Of a stretch of DNA of 64,000 nucleotides, positions 18,577 to 29,346 are shown piece by piece. The notes beneath the pieces were generated by a model. It made no database searches, had not been told where the DNA came from, and saw only the letters and a program-made list of their open reading frames with translations. Made by a program: the position numbers and the translations under genes. The DNA is from Bolinopsis microptera (taxonomy: Eukaryota > Ctenophora > Tentaculata > Lobata > Bolinopsidae). Position 1 is the first letter of the stretch, and each line of letters begins with the position of its first letter. The stretch is from positions 17,540,945-17,604,944 of the forward strand of contig NC_087079.1 of NCBI RefSeq assembly GCF_026151205.1, read 5' to 3'.

Positions 18577-20754
18577 GAAGGCTTTGCTTAAGTCAACGAA
18601 TATCCCTAGGACATGTTTATTGCTTGCCAGAGACTTAGTAACGGAGTCTATAGATTTGTGTAGAGCATGGGTGGTAGAATGGCCTTTTCTAAATCCAAAC
18701 TGTGAGTCTGTTAGTACACCTTTAGATGTGAAGAAATTATAGAGGCGTTTATAAATGACCTTCTCGAAGATCTTTCCAAATAAAGGTAATATTGATACAG
18801 GCCGATAATTTTCAATGCATTCCTTATTGTCTTTCTTGTAAATAGGAATAACTTTACCAGTTTTAAAAATACTTGGGAATGTACCACTTTGTATACATGT
18901 GTTGTAAAGCCTAGCCAAGGTACCAGCAATGAGCTTGGCTGGTTTTTTAACAACAACTATAGGTATGTCACTCGCCTTACCATTTTGAAAATCCCTGATC
19001 ACCTCTATAATTTCTTCTTCATTAGTTTCTTCCAGGTATATGGAGTCAGATACCGAATTAGACATAAACTGAGCAAATGATTCTACTGGTTCCAGAGAAA
19101 TACTATTGTTTGACAATACATTTTTATTGAGATTACTTGCAAGAGATGTAAAATATTCACAGAATTTGTTAGCAATTATTCGTCTGCAAGTAACTCTCTG
19201 GCCATCTATAACAAAATCGTCCTTACATCTAGACAAATTTTTGCCACGGAGTTCATTTATAATTTCCCAAGTCTTTTTTGAGTTCATGCTGTACTTCTCG
19301 AATTTTTGAGTATAGCACATAGCCTTTGCCATCTTTATTGAGCTCTTGAGAAACTTGTCGAATTCCTTGTAGTAGATGTGCTTGTTTGGATCCCCATCAG
19401 GTAGTTTTAATGTACAAGTCTTCTTCCATTCGAAATACAACCTAGCTTTCTTGTCGATGGAGTTAATGAGGCCCTGGGTGATCCAAGGGTTGGTTATGCT
19501 GTTACGTTTAGTGGTTCTAGGAGTTAGAAGTTTGCAAGACAAATCTATCTTTTCTTGAAATAACTGCACGAAAGAGTCAAATGTGTTACAGCTGTGGTGG
19601 AACCTATCTATATCGTTTTCTATTTCAAGACAGAGCTTCTCTAAGTTAGCATTACTATAGTCGTAGTGTATAGTAATTTTGTCTGATGAATCAGGTGTTG
19701 GCACAGAGTCAGGGGAAAGTTCAATAAGAGTGAATATAGGGTGATGGTGGGAGATCTTGTCAGATATCACACCAGAAATAAGGGATTGATCTACGACATT
19801 GGTATGGATATTGTCAATACAGGTCCTGGAACAGCCAGGCATTTGGTGAGTTGGTACTGATATGGTTGGTATGAAGCCGTTATTGAATATTATTTCTTGG
19901 AATTTGTCCTCTGATGGAGATGGGTCGTTCAAAATGTTAACATTGAAATCACCAAGAATATATACTTTTTTGCCATTCAGTTTTGAGAGAATACATTCAT
20001 ACGCTTTGTTGAACATCTCAAGTGATGCGTTTGGGGGACGGTATATAACCCCTACGACAGTTGGATCTTGCAAGCTAGTGATAGATACAAACAGTGATTC
20101 TATGTGTTCATTACAGAGAGATAAGTCAGTGATTTTGTTAAAGTTAAGGGAATCGTGTAGGTAAAGACACACTCCTGACCCTTTACCCTTGAACTGGTTT
20201 TTCTCTTGGCAAAAGTAGCGTGATTGGTAACAGGAGGAGTATCCGTTAAGCTGATACAGAGTTCCATTTTCGGGATTAGTGTTTGTTTCTGCAAGGCCGA
20301 TAACAGAGAATTTGTGGTCGATACAAGACAATTCAACTGCAAAGTTGTCAAAGTTTGATGCATTTCCATCAATATTTAGAAATAATTTTGACAAATATTT
20401 AGCTGAATTTTTAGGTAGGATGGTGGCATTCAACTCTGTTATTGAGAATGTTTTGCAATTTTCAAGAATCTTTGAGCTATTGTAGATAGATTCAATATAA
20501 TTAACTGGCTCATCATCAATGAGGCCATTGTTTGCAAAGTGGGGAGCTTGGTAGAAAGGGTTATACCGAACGATATCATTGGCATCAGTGCATATTTTGC
20601 AGTATGTTGCATCTCGAAATTTGACTATGTTATCATCAGTTTTGCATTTTTTGTGCATTATTTTGTCACACATCTGACAAGTTATGAATGGATGTCCAGC
20701 ACGCACAGGTCTATTGCAGCAGCAGCAAATTTCGCATATTAGTTTGGCTATCAT
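18565..20754 (-). CDS. LINE ORF2, 5' part (PHD-like finger, endonuclease, RT N-terminal half)
   Basis: 730 codons from ATG to the insertion point. Residues 7-55 form a PHD-like C4HC3 finger: C7, C10, C26, C29, H34, C37, C52, C55. Residues about 120-345 are an apurinic-type endonuclease, with E156 in GLAET, D269 and N271 in GDFN, D314 in IDNIH and the SDKISHHHP box near 331. The RT begins with NYRPVSILPLFGKIFEKV and QFGFRKGHSTTHAL and breaks in motif A (FVDLSKAFDTLD). Read-through into the array adds 15 residues before a stop, giving a truncated 745-aa protein with nuclease but no complete RT. The remainder is at 4907-6133. Confidence 0.88.
20751..20754 (-). promoter_or_regulatory. ATGA overlap of ORF1 stop and ORF2 start
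   Basis: ORF1 ends in TGA at 20753-20751 and ORF2 begins with ATG at 20754-20752, sharing two bases in ATGA. This suggests ORF2 is translated by termination-reinitiation after ORF1, a mode known for some bicistronic non-LTR elements. Confidence 0.7.
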
Positions 20755-22733
20755 GACATAACTACGGATCTACGAGAACGTGGGGAAAATCTTTTTTGGG
20801 CCTTGGTAACATCACTGAACAACCTCCCATCAACGGGGCTAGCTAGGATCTTATGTGCAATTGCCCGGGAGAGTTTAAAGATACCGCTTGACCCCAGGTG
20901 GATTGGGTCATCCGGCTTCTTATATCTACAAAACTGCTTGTCCAGTAGACCCTCCTCATCAACAAAACTATCAAAATCTAAAGTGCCTATTCTAGTATTA
21001 GTATTACAGTACCCAAATAATAAACTATTAAACTCCATGGCTCTGTCATTCAGCCAGGAGGACCTAGTTGGAAGGATGGGTGAGACAATAACTTTAGAAT
21101 ATGGACACATATCACAAATATTCTTGAGCTTCTTCGTCAGCTCATTAGCCCAATGTTTAACATCACCCCCTCCCCTCTTGATATTATTTATACCACAGTG
21201 TACTACAACGTTCTTGTATCCAACACAAAGAACAGGGTCTAACTGATCTATTGTGAAACATTCGATTCTTTTCCCAGGCAGCTTGTGTCCAAATGTTCCT
21301 TTTCCAGCCCCAAATTTGAGGAACCGGGTGTTTGAATCACCGACAATCAAGGTCGCATTGATGCTCCTGCTTACGTAGCGGAAGGTAATACTGTATCTTA
21401 AGTCCCTCTTTTCTGTGCTTTTATCAATTCGGTGGTCCCAAAGAAACTGGGACTGTTTGCTCATGACATAGAGACTACGTCCCTCTATTGTCTCTACGAC
21501 CTCTCCTTCAAGCTGATCCTTTTTTGTGAATTTTACAGAGCAATCACCACCTAAGGATACTGTAAATATGGAACTATCATGGACCAGTGATTGCTCGTTA
21601 TCAGAGTGCTTAGGAAGAAAACTGTTCCCATCAGTGTACCGATTTATCAAGCACTGATTGATTGTTGAACTAGGACATTCTTCCTTTATCTTGGAGACAA
21701 GCTCATTCAGAACATCAGGGAAGTCTGTCGATTTTGGTTTTTCAGCTTTAGCCCCGGGGTATTGATAAGGTTCGCCAAAGCTCAGAACCCCATGCCCATT
21801 TTCGGAGTTACTATCAAAGGCTTCCTTATGTTGGTCTAAGAAAACTAAAAGCTCAGAGTTCAATTTTTCATCTACAAATTCTGGGACATACGACAGAATA
21901 TGCTTGGACTTAGGGTCGTCTACACTTGCATGCTTCTGTGCATCTAGGAGAAGCTGTTCTTGGTCCGTTTCACATGGTGCAGGTGACCCTATATTAAAAG
22001 GAGGCATGGGCAGATCAGGGGTGGAAACATTTGATGACCTACTGTTTTTAAAACAGTTTATGTCAAGTTTGAGCTCAGCAAGCTTGCTGTTGATGGAGTC
22101 GAGAGTTCTGAGATGGCTATCGTTGTCTTTAAGGTTCTTGATGGACTTCTGAATGGCTTCTAGAGAATCTTGTAGAGAGCTACCATCCGAGGTAGTGTGA
22201 CCCATTGGCATGCTCAAGCTGCAGGGAGCTGACAAGTAGGAAGAGGACTTGACTTCGTTTTCACATCTCTGTCCACTTACTACAGCACAAACACTTTCAG
22301 CAAGACCTAGCAGGGATAGGAGACCTTCTGCTAAAGTTAGTTTGTTCAGGGATGAACAACTCTTGATCATAGCTGGTGTAATGATCGCAAACTTGTTTAC
22401 TTCAAGTTTCAGGATACTGCAAATGTTAATCTTGATTAAGTCTACCTCTGAGCGTAGGTTCTGTGCGTGGGTTAACAGATAGGTGTCGAGGGGAGCAGAT
22501 CTATTTGTGAAGAAACTAAGGAGACTGCTGACATTTTTGTCTTCTTCTGAGTCCTGATTTTCTGAATGAATTAGTTTATCGACATCTCTAAGCATTTCGT
22601 CAATATTGTCAATGACTGAAGCTGAGGAAGTGGTGGGTGTATCCTGATCGGGAACCGTAGTGGATGAAGTCTGGTCTGCAACAGGTTGAGGTTTCTCACA
22701 CTTTTCTTGAGTGTCAGTGGGGGTTTCCATCAT
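20751..22733 (-). CDS. LINE ORF1: coiled coil, AlkB-like dioxygenase and SGNH esterase
   Basis: 660 aa from the first ATG (22733); the frame is open a further 22 codons upstream but without an ATG. Residues 1-60 are low complexity, 186-230 look coiled-coil. Residues ~281-456 match the AlkB-like 2-oxoglutarate/Fe(II) oxygenase fold: INRYTDG, the HxD of LPKHSDNE (H376, D378), H434 in WDHRID, and RYSITFR (R446, R452), which fits the family RxxxTxR box. Residues ~459-635 are an SGNH/GDSL hydrolase: GDSN with Ser467, GINN (G514-N517) and DPIHL (D609, H612). Esterase-bearing ORF1 proteins are known in CR1/L2 LINEs. The added oxygenase, with all metal and cosubstrate ligands kept, could repair alkylated nucleic acid; that role is inference. 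Confidence 0.85.
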   Translation of the reverse strand: MMETPTDTQEKCEKPQPVADQTSSTTVPDQDTPTTSSASVIDNIDEMLRDVDKLIHSENQDSEEDKNVSSLLSFFTNRSAPLDTYLLTHAQNLRSEVDLIKINICSILKLEVNKFAIITPAMIKSCSSLNKLTLAEGLLSLLGLAESVCAVVSGQRCENEVKSSSYLSAPCSLSMPMGHTTSDGSSLQDSLEAIQKSIKNLKDNDSHLRTLDSINSKLAELKLDINCFKNSRSSNVSTPDLPMPPFNIGSPAPCETDQEQLLLDAQKHASVDDPKSKHILSYVPEFVDEKLNSELLVFLDQHKEAFDSNSENGHGVLSFGEPYQYPGAKAEKPKSTDFPDVLNELVSKIKEECPSSTINQCLINRYTDGNSFLPKHSDNEQSLVHDSSIFTVSLGGDCSVKFTKKDQLEGEVVETIEGRSLYVMSKQSQFLWDHRIDKSTEKRDLRYSITFRYVSRSINATLIVGDSNTRFLKFGAGKGTFGHKLPGKRIECFTIDQLDPVLCVGYKNVVVHCGINNIKRGGGDVKHWANELTKKLKNICDMCPYSKVIVSPILPTRSSWLNDRAMEFNSLLFGYCNTNTRIGTLDFDSFVDEEGLLDKQFCRYKKPDDPIHLGSSGIFKLSRAIAHKILASPVDGRLFSDVTKAQKRFSPRSRRSVVMS

Positions 22734-23359
22734 GGTGAAGAGGCAATGGGGGTACCAGGCAGACCAGGGGGCACCTTCACGTCCAACTAGCACACTCACT
22801 GAAAAGAAGGAAGAGCAGAAAGCAGTTTGAAATGTCTGTTGTGGAAAACAATGAAAGTGTTAACTGGATTAGTCAAAATGATTCAAAAGATTGAAAAATT
22901 GAACAGACTGACGGACTACGACACATGGGACAAGAGAGTGAGTGAGTATGAAAAATATGAGGTGGTTGGACTGGCAAGCCCTATCATTTAATCAGAATAC
23001 ATTACATATAATCCATAAGCCATATATAAATGTCAGCCTGTTCTTGGAGCACAGCCCCAAAAGTTATTAGAAGTGAAGTTCAAGTTTTAAGTTTAAAATT
23101 CTTTCAACACTATCTACACATTAATCAGGGTTGTCCAATTGTCCAATTGTGGATTGTGGTGTGAATGGAGTTATACATTGCCAAACAGAAACATTATTCA
23201 CTACAACTACTTAACTTCTTAACAGGTTAAGAGTGCCAGTCTTCTGTTTCAGCACCCCCTGGACCATCATAGTACCCCCGATGCAGTTGACTTTAGCAAG
23301 CCATGGACATATTGGACATCCTCAAATTATTTGTTATATAGTAGTGTTGAAAGTATTAA
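22734..23359 (-). other. 5' untranslated region of the LINE
   Basis: 626 bp between the empty-site boundary and the ORF1 ATG. It should hold the internal promoter, but no specific element was recognised. Confidence 0.6.
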
Positions 23360-24412
23360 AACTAGAACGGTCTTAAAGACTCATGAGCAACATAGCATTT
23401 GTCACAAGATGTAAGATGAGTCACTTTAATTTGTGTCCAGAAACACCTACAAAAATTAGAGAATGATCTACTTTATTGGGCATCTCTCTTAATGGGCCAG
23501 GCCAGCAGCATATTTGTGTCTTACAAAAGGGCGATTTTTCAAAATTACGGTTTCTTAAGGCAGCTAACAGCGAATTGGTCGCATTTGGCGACTCATGCAC
23601 ATCATGTACTCAAAAATGCTCATTTTAGGAGTCATTAGTAAATAACTACTACGGGGTCCGGACTCTAGGGCGTAAGACTCTAGGGCGTAAGACTCTAGGG
23701 TCTTAGGGTTAGGGTTAGGGTTAGGGTTAGGGTTAGGGTTTGGGTTTGGGTTAGGGTTAGGGTTAGGGTTAGGGTTAGGGTTAGGGTTAGGATAAGGGTT
23801 AGGGATAGGGTTAGGGTGATGGTTAGGGTTAGGGCGCCGCCCTAAAGTCTCACGCCCTAGAGTCTTACGCCCTAGAGTCCCGGACCCAACTACTACATGA
23901 TTTGTGAAAACCCCCAATTTTTCCTTGGCACCAATTTAATTTTTAAATTTGATATGTGCCAGACCAAAATTCAACTTCAAACTTTTTATTTATTTAATTT
24001 TATGCCATGAAACCATGATATATGTACTGGTCAAGAATACTATACCGGACCTAAAATAAATCGGCACTGGATCTGGTCCAGATTGTTGCTTGACCGCTGT
24101 ACCCCACTTTAAAATTATGATTGATTTCGCTGTCTCGACCAATATTGGTCTGTTATCCCTGGTTTGAGATCTGTTGGCCGCAGTTTAATAATACCGCAGT
24201 GGTTTGGTTCGCATAGATTTTACCATCGTATGATAATGTGTGTCATTCCCTAGTTTTTTAATCTAGTTGTTACTGGCTAGCTCTTTTGTTACTACAGCTG
24301 CCTCGAGATCTTATCTAGGGCACTAATACATTAGTACTAGAACATTATAACTATAATTCTAGAACTTCAGATTAAGATTACTTGGCCGAATGGCAGGGTT
24401 CGAGATTCGACT
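23360..24412 (+). repeat. Left arm, inner part, of fold-back element (with MITE inside)
   Basis: Inverted match to 25265-25996, starting with AACTAGAACGGTCTT and continuing past the MITE through GGACCTAAAATAAATCGGCA. Without the 235-bp MITE and its duplication it is about 0.8 kb. Homology fades near 24412. Confidence 0.75.
23653..23887. mobile_element. MITE with 9-bp target duplication and telomere-like (TTAGGG)n core
   Basis: Flanked by the 9-bp direct repeat AACTACTAC (23644-23652 and 23888-23896), absent as a pair from the opposite fold-back arm, which proves insertion. Terminal inverted repeats of about 50 bp start GGGGTCCGGACTC on the left and GGGTCCGGGACTC on the right. They contain 15-bp sub-repeats around GACTCTAGGGCGTAA. 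The core, about 23698-23835, is TTAGGG repeats with a few variants (TTTGGG, ATAGGG). A 9-bp duplication fits Mutator-like elements. It encodes no protein; the Pro-Asn-rich open frame across the repeats is not a gene. Confidence 0.75.
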
Positions 24413-25264
24413 CTAAAACGCTCAGTTTAGGAGTGATTAGTAGATAACTACTGCATGATATGCGAAAATTCCAACTAGACAAGGATGATACTTAATCAAA
24501 GTGTTCCTCGACTTGAACTTAAGTCTTGTAACCTACTGGAGTTTGGGCCACTGAATCGAATACGACCTGATATTAATTTTAGGATGTCAGGAATTCATTA
24601 AGATTTTTATTCTTTGGTTTTCAATTGTGCTACGAATCCGACTTTGAGTTGATAACACCGAATTTCCTGTTTGCCTCTCAAAGAGAAGAACCGAGGCTTA
24701 GGTTCCTCTTATGGCTCTGAGATTCAACTTTAAGATCGGAGTTCGGAGATCCTCGCGTCGAAGATCATGTAAGTGTAACATCAGTACCGGAGATCAGACT
24801 TTTTGCTTGATATTGGACCTATAAATCTAATTATATATTCGAAACAGCACGGGATGTAACCAAGGTTAATTTAGATAAGATATACCAGCTTTCGGGGTTA
24901 CAAGACCTTATGAAAGGCAGGCAGAGCATCCTAAATCCTCATGCTATCCTCACGTTGACCATCTAGGTGCAGACTCCAGCTATTAGGCCCGAGATCCGTC
25001 CCTTGTCCCGTAGTGTCCCGTTAGTAAGAGATCGTTCAGATTTTTGTCATTAAGACCCCCTCCCCGCTCTAAAATCCACTTTACCCACAGCTGGAAACAT
25101 TTCACATGTGAAACCTAAATAGCCAAATCAGCATCTCGAGACCTTCTATTATATAAACCCCTTGATCCTACTATAAGCTTATAACTTATAAGGCATTGCA
25201 TGCCGAAATTAAGATTCACCTCAACTGGTGATATGAACCTGGTATGTTACCTGAATGCCCTCAG
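24413..25264. other. Core of fold-back element, no gene seen
   Basis: About 850 bp between the inner arm ends. No transposase-like or other open frame is supported. Confidence 0.5.
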
Positions 25265-26504
25265 TCAAATCTCGAACCCTGCTAATGCTATTCTGCCAAG
25301 TAACCTTTATCTGAGGTTCTAGAATTACAGTTTTAATGTTCTAGTATTTGTGCCCATGCCCCAGATAAGTTCTCGAGGCAGCTCACTGCTGTAATAACAG
25401 AAGAACTAGCCAGTCAATGACACGCATTATCATATGATGGGAAAATCTATGCGACTGAAAAAAAGGATATGGGGTCATTCTGAAGTACTGGTCAGTACTG
25501 GTCAGTGGTCAAGCAACAATCTGGCCCGGAAACAGTGCCGATTTATTTTAGGTCCGGTATTCTTAGTACATTATACATATCATGGTTAAGTTTCATGGCA
25601 TGAATAAATAGAAAGTTGAATTTTTGTCATAACATTTTGGCTAAATTGGTGCCAATAAAAAAGTGTTGGATTTTTCACAAATCATGCAGTAGTTAAACTT
25701 ATTTACTAATCACTCCTAAAGTGAGCGTTTTTGAGTATATGATGTGCATGAGTCGGCAATTTCAAACAATTTACTGTTAGCAACTGACCCATTGACCTTT
25801 ACTAAAGAAACCGTAATTTTGAAAAATCGCCCTTTCGTAAGACACAAATATGCTGCTGGCCTGGCCCATTAAGAGAGATGCCTAATAAAGTAAATCATTC
25901 TCTAATTTTTGTAGGTGTTTCTGGACACAAAGTGACTCATCTTACATCTTGTGACAAATGCTATGTTGCTCATGAGTTTTTAAGACCGTTCTAGTTAACA
26001 GTCCAATAGCCCATTTGTGAATATTATCGCTCAGCAAAAATCCGTTTTTCAGCCACATTTCCGAAAATAAGCCTTTTAGGGTATATGTTGCTTCATAAGT
26101 TGTATATAAATGTGGCCATTATGTACATTTTAGTGTATCAGAATAGTCTCTACGACCTTCCTAGGCGGAAATGCCAAAAATCACGGAAATTTGAACTGCG
26201 TCAAGGCAAAAACCGTTTTTCGGCCATATTTCCGAAACGAAGCATTTTAAGGTATATGTTGCTTCATAAGTTGTATATAAATGTGGCTATTAGGCACATT
26301 TTGGTGTATCGGAATAGTCTTTAAGACCTTCCTGGACTGAAATACAAAAATTCGAGTGACCGCAAAACCCTGAAAAAGGGTGTGGCCGAAAACGCCCTTA
26401 TTGCATTTATTTCAAAAATGCAATAAAGTCCAAATGTTTTGAGAATCATCTAGAGAGGTGATAACCGTTGAGAAATCGCTTTTAACACGAAAAGCTAACG
26501 AGAT
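25265..26504 (-). repeat. Right arm of fold-back element (uninterrupted)
   Basis: One continuous arm made of 25265-25996 and 25997-26504. It contains none of the insertions found in the left arm, so it serves as an empty-site reference for both the LINE and the telomere-like MITE. Confidence 0.75.
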
Positions 26505-28259
26505 TCCGTTTCGTCTCAGACTAGAGTGTCTGTTCTATCTCAACCTGGCTATGGATAGCATAATTGAGTATTGGACATCTTGTTGGCGCATGGTAATAGA
26601 CTGTGATGTAATAAGACTGAGATTGTATGCTTCAACTCTTATGATTACGATGGAATCCCACCTTCATTCAACCTAGGAAGGAACTCAATTTATTGCAGAT
26701 TTGTTGTGAAAATTTAGATAATAGTTTATTGGTAGAAGATCCTCAATGCAAATGGAGGGACTTGCTTACCAGTGGGAAAATAGAAAGCTTTCCGTCGTAA
26801 AAGCATGAAGCTTCCTGGCACAATGGGAAGGGAGGAAACTTCCTGAATCCTGGTTAGAAGAGAGAAAGCTTCCTTGCATTGTGGGAAGACAGGAAGCTTG
26901 GAATGGAGATTTAAAACAAAACTTGACTAGATTTATCATCACTCATTGTAAGATTTCAATCCTATAATCTGCATCCTCTTTTTCGAATCACACTTATTTC
27001 ACAATTGACTTCCTGGTTTTTATGGGAATAGAAACTTAACCAGGAACACGATTTTGGAAGGCTTTGGTTATTGTAGACTTCAATGTGACCAAGCAAAAAC
27101 GTAACAAATTTACCAGCAGGCTGGTGGGAAATATTATGTGGAGAAAGAAAAACTTTTAAAAGGTAAAACCCCCTTAAAAGGTAAGGGAATGGGCTCCTTA
27201 CTCCTTAGTATTGATAACTATGCAAATGTACCAGTATATAATGCCGTTTATAAGGTTGTTTATTTGTATGTGGTTTTAAAATAATGTTTAAACCTGGCAT
27301 AATGATCTTCATACGTAAACTCCAAATTCCACTTACAATTAGAATTTGATTTATTTTACAAATTCTAAACTTAAGTTTTGCACACCTGCTGGACTTACAC
27401 ACTTACATGTTTTCAAGTAGTTATCATGACAAAGAATTTTTGAATTTTCTACATTCAATAAAAACAGTTGATCTATGATACATTGGAATATGCTTGCTAT
27501 TTAAATCTCTTAGGCTACAAAAGTAGGGTATCAGTAAGCCACATGAGGCTGATGTGATATTTTGATAAACTCTGCTGCACCAGCTCACACAATTTCTGAC
27601 ATTAGTAAGGATTTATGGATCGTGAAAAATACATGCATAGATCTGAATACTAATTTTGACATGTGACATTGAATTTGGGTTTTTATTTCAATATTAGTGT
27701 AACCCGGCCAGCGGCCTTCAGTTGAAAAGGCTAGGAGTATTTACTGTAACACATAATCGCATAAGCAGTTCTTTCTATTGAATAATTAAGTCATTATTAG
27801 GCACCACATTCCATGATCACTCTGTACCACGACTATTACACCTCATCACTCCCGTCTTAAACCGCTTTCCATTTTTATTTAAATCCTTTTAGAAATTAAC
27901 CCTTATTAACTAAGCACCACACCCGCCTATTATATTTGAAAACATGCATGACATTGTCGTATGAAAGTATGAACTCTCTCTAGCTCTACAGTCCAAACAG
28001 ACTGCAATCAATGCCCTTCACCCCTAATAAGCTTAAAGTATCACTTGCAGGGGCTCACTTAATTATGATTCATGAACCAACACTACATAATCTGCAGTAA
28101 TGGAAGAGAGAGCCAAGAGGGAGAAAAAGTGAGCCATTTTTTGTCACATTTATGGTACAAACCCATCAATTAAACCACTTACCACCGGCCGGTTTAAAAA
28201 AATTTGCTTATTGGTTTCGTCAGAAATTACACACAGATTTATTGAGATTATTATTTAAG
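26505..28259. other. Intergenic, no gene recognised
   Basis: AT-rich. Around 26785-26900 a GGAAGCTTCC-like phrase recurs several times at irregular spacing. No supported exon. Confidence 0.4.
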
Positions 28260-28423
28260 ATATGTAATATGTAATATGTAATATGTAATATGTAATATGT
28301 AATATGTAATATGTAATATGTAATATGTAATATGTAATATGTGATATGTAATATGTAATATGTAATATGTAATATGTAATATGTAATATGTAATATGTAA
28401 TATGTAATATGTAATATGTAATA
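28260..28423. repeat. Microsatellite (TAATATG)n, first block
   Basis: About 23 tandem copies of the 7-bp unit TAATATG, nearly perfect, with one TGATATG variant near 28340. Confidence 0.9.
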
Positions 28424-29035
28424 CTAGAAACCCGCTAGTCGAAAGCTTTGTTCGAGGAAATTTTAAAAATCAGTTATGTTTTAATTTCTCTTCATCATAC
28501 AGCTCTGTTATACAGTAGACATAATGGAATTTATTTAACAATGGCGACAGCGTTGTTAGTATTCGGATTCCCAAAACGATACTTTTTACCGCATCAAAAA
28601 ATACCAATCACAACCAAAGTTATGAATATAAGTCATAGCGTGAGCGTAAATGTGAGCTAGTTTTGAAGTTATGACGTAGCATACAGCATAACAACGCGCG
28701 TAGTTAAGATGTACTTGCTCGCGCACGTGCATTTTTATCGTTGCTACGCAACAGCACAGTAAACCTTTGCTAAAATAACGCCATTATTCTAACGATTATT
28801 TAACCTCACTTCCGACGTTAATTATAAAAAATCTAAAGCCTAAATCAAAATTCTAAGAATGCTATAGCCTATTCCTATCCTTTTTCTACAACCCTGCTAA
28901 AAATGGCGAGGTTTCAACTCCATTTGCGAGCTGGGTTTGGCTTCACCAGAGGGTCATTTTGAGGTCGATTTTCGGTGTTTTTTCTTCTATGTCCCCGTTG
29001 CCGGGGAAATTTCGTCAAGTTTAAAATATTGTATA
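28424..29035. other. Unique spacer between two (TAATATG)n blocks
   Basis: About 610 bp with CpG-containing patches (28690-28735), flanked on both sides by the same 7-bp satellite. A 70-codon open frame (28448-28660) has no recognisable domain and is not supported as a gene. Confidence 0.45.
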
Positions 29036-29346
29036 GATGTAATATGTAATATGTAATATGTAATATGTAATATGTAATATGTAATATAATGTAATATAAT
29101 GTAATATAATGTAATATGTAATATGTAATATGTAATATGTAATATGTAATATGTAATATGTAATATGTAATATGTAATATAATGTAATATGTAATATGTA
29201 ATATGTAATATGTAATATGTAATATGTAATATGTAATATGTAATATGTAATATGTAATATGTAATATGTAATATGTAATATGTAATATAATGTAATATGT
29301 AATATGTAATATGTAATATGTAATATGTAATATGTAATATGTAATA
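29036..29346. repeat. Microsatellite (TAATATG)n, second block
   Basis: About 44 units of TAATATG, several lengthened to TAATATAATG. Just after it, at 29354-29380, a short piece of the 15-bp GGTGAGGGAGGTGTA minisatellite of 31054-33441 is embedded. Confidence 0.9.

Larger units (their letters stand above)
4328..23359 (-). mobile_element. Full-length CR1/L2-like LINE, interrupted by Penelope array
   Basis: The intact right arm of the fold-back element (around 25997) preserves the empty site, so the LINE ends can be read off exactly: arm sequence stops at 4327 and resumes at 23360. Subtracting the Penelope array and its duplicated 12 bp leaves 6,589 bp. The element has a 5' UTR (22734-23359), ORF1, an overlapping ORF2 and a 3' UTR ending in two 17-bp tandem repeats. 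No target duplication is visible at its ends. Apart from the insertion both frames are open, so it is young. Assignment to the CR1/L2 group rests on the apurinic-type endonuclease, the RT motifs, the esterase-bearing ORF1 and the repeat-ended 3' UTR. Confidence 0.85.
3813..26504. mobile_element. Fold-back type element with ~1.2-kb inverted arms, now carrying nested insertions
   Basis: The segment 3813-4327 is the inverted complement of 25997-26504, and 23360-24412 is the inverted complement of 25265-25996. The two right-hand pieces are contiguous, so the original element had arms of about 1.2 kb around a core of about 0.85 kb. The left arm was later split by the LINE at 4328-23359 and again by a 235-bp MITE. 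No transposase or integrase gene is seen and no target duplication was found outside the arms. It may be a non-autonomous fold-back transposon or an inverted segmental duplication. Confidence 0.65.

Noticed and set aside
23698-23835. Interstitial telomere marking a chromosome end or fusion
   Set aside because: It is enclosed by inverted ends and a 9-bp target duplication, so it arrived by transposition.
23564-23917. Pro-Asn repeat open frame
   Set aside because: Antisense of the TTAGGG array inside a MITE.
28448-28660. 70-codon open frame between the 7-bp satellites
   Set aside because: No recognisable domain; length is within chance expectation.
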